From VBAS01 sp035764525 (GTDB taxonomy: Bacteria; Bacteroidota; Bacteroidia; Chitinophagales; Chitinophagaceae), in contig DASTZB010000315.1 of the NCBI GenBank assembly GCA_035764525.1, positions 1 through 54,790 on the forward strand: 54,790 nt of DNA. The letters run 5' to 3'. The position numbers and the translations under genes are program-made. Below, piece by piece: positions 54,178 through 54,790 of the stretch (its first letter is position 1; each line of letters starts with the position of its first letter). The notes below the pieces were generated by a model. The model made no database searches. It was not told the origin of the DNA and saw nothing but the letters and a program-made list of their open reading frames with translations.

Positions 54178-54790
54178 ATGAAGAAAGTCGTATTTCTTGC
54201 TTTTGCAAATAGTGCTTCCGGGCCCCTTGAATTTCTAACTGAAGAAGATAAAGAGGTTTATGATGTCTTGAGTGAGCGGTATGCTCGTGGCGATTATTTT
54301 CTTCACCGTGAATCTTTTGCTACGCCTGAAACTATCAATAAATTCTTAGATCGATATAAAGATGATCTTGCAGTATTTCATTATGCGGGTCATGCGGGCA
54401 AGGATAAATTGCTTGTCAACGACCAGAATATTTATTCAAACGGCATAGCAAAGCAGCTTAAGCACAGTGCTGAGAAAGGCTCACTGAAACTAGTAATATT
54501 AAATGGTTGCTCAACTGCCGGACAGGTTAAAGTGTTAAAAGAAAACGGGATACCGGCGATAATATCTACAAGCGCACCTGTCAATGATAAAAGCGCATTG
54601 GAGTTTTCGAAACGATTGTGGCAGAAACTTGTAAAAGAAGAAATGACGACTGAAGAAGCCTACATTGACGCCCTTGCTGCTGCGATGACAGTAACAAGCC
54701 AGGATCTTGCTAATGCGGGTCATCGACATTTGTTTACAGACGATAATGAACCGCTAAGTGATTCCCCTCTTTGGCGTCTTGATTGTATAA
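54178..54790 (+). CDS. CHAT-domain peptidase, N-terminal part (truncated by window end)
   Basis: At least 204 residues are encoded from ATG 54178, and the frame is still open at the window edge. It begins MKKVVFLAFANSASGPLEFL and carries the caspase-like CHAT dyad: His72 in FHYAGHAG and Cys111 in LNGCSTAG. The following PAIISTSAPVND and FSKRLWQKL segments match the N-terminal CHAT domains that are usually joined to STAND NTPase, repeat or effector-associated modules. What follows here cannot be seen. It is the third gene of the operon and the second caspase-superfamily peptidase in it. Confidence 0.88.
   Translation, partial: MKKVVFLAFANSASGPLEFLTEEDKEVYDVLSERYARGDYFLHRESFATPETINKFLDRYKDDLAVFHYAGHAGKDKLLVNDQNIYSNGIAKQLKHSAEKGSLKLVILNGCSTAGQVKVLKENGIPAIISTSAPVNDKSALEFSKRLWQKLVKEEMTTEEAYIDALAAAMTVTSQDLANAGHRHLFTDDNEPLSDSPLWRLDCI

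Overview
The window comes from the chromosome of a Bacteroidota bacterium, most likely a Chitinophagaceae-type member. The case rests on AT-rich DNA, several proteins ending in the type IX secretion (T9SS) sorting tail, SPII lipoproteins, DUF1573 and DUF3857 families, TAnnTTTG-like promoter elements and an almost complete lack of Shine-Dalgarno sites. No rRNA, tRNA, CRISPR array, transposase or phage integrase was seen.

Layout. 1-2600: the end of a sugar catabolic operon (Gfo/Idh/MocA oxidoreductase, xylose-isomerase-like TIM barrel, lipoprotein cytochrome c, DUF1080 3-keto-glycoside hydrolase). 2.7-9.3 kb: housekeeping genes (DUF1761 membrane protein, pyk, a solitary four-helix-bundle protein, pfkA, prolyl oligopeptidase, cmk). 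9.8-17.1 kb: four tandem secreted T9SS cargo genes that share C-termini and share an unusual pair of mutually complementary UTR motifs plus one conserved terminator. 17.2-35.2 kb: K+ channel, FKBP isomerase, DnaQ/GIY-YIG nuclease, rRNA methyltransferase, HEIGH metalloprotease, subtilase, aminotransferase, two DUF1573 proteins, fused 2-oxoacid dehydrogenase E1, two DUF3857 proteins, PhzF.

35.2-48.9 kb: a LytTR response regulator and LytS-type propeller sensor kinase, then a small Tim44-like protein, then two consecutive copies of a two-gene surface module. Each copy has a fibre-like protein built of 17-residue repeats and ending in a peptidase S74 intramolecular chaperone, followed by a T9SS-sorted partner. 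49.0-50.2 kb: a DUF3455 lipoprotein and a DCC-family protein.

50.4-54.8 kb (window edge): the most unusual locus. A 996-residue protein joins an N-terminal metacaspase-like peptidase to a C-terminal SGNH/GDSL hydrolase. It overlaps an unrecognised 248-residue protein, which is followed by a CHAT-domain peptidase cut by the window end. This looks like a protease-triggered conflict or cell-death operon carrying its own candidate lipid- or ester-cleaving effector; that function is inference from architecture.
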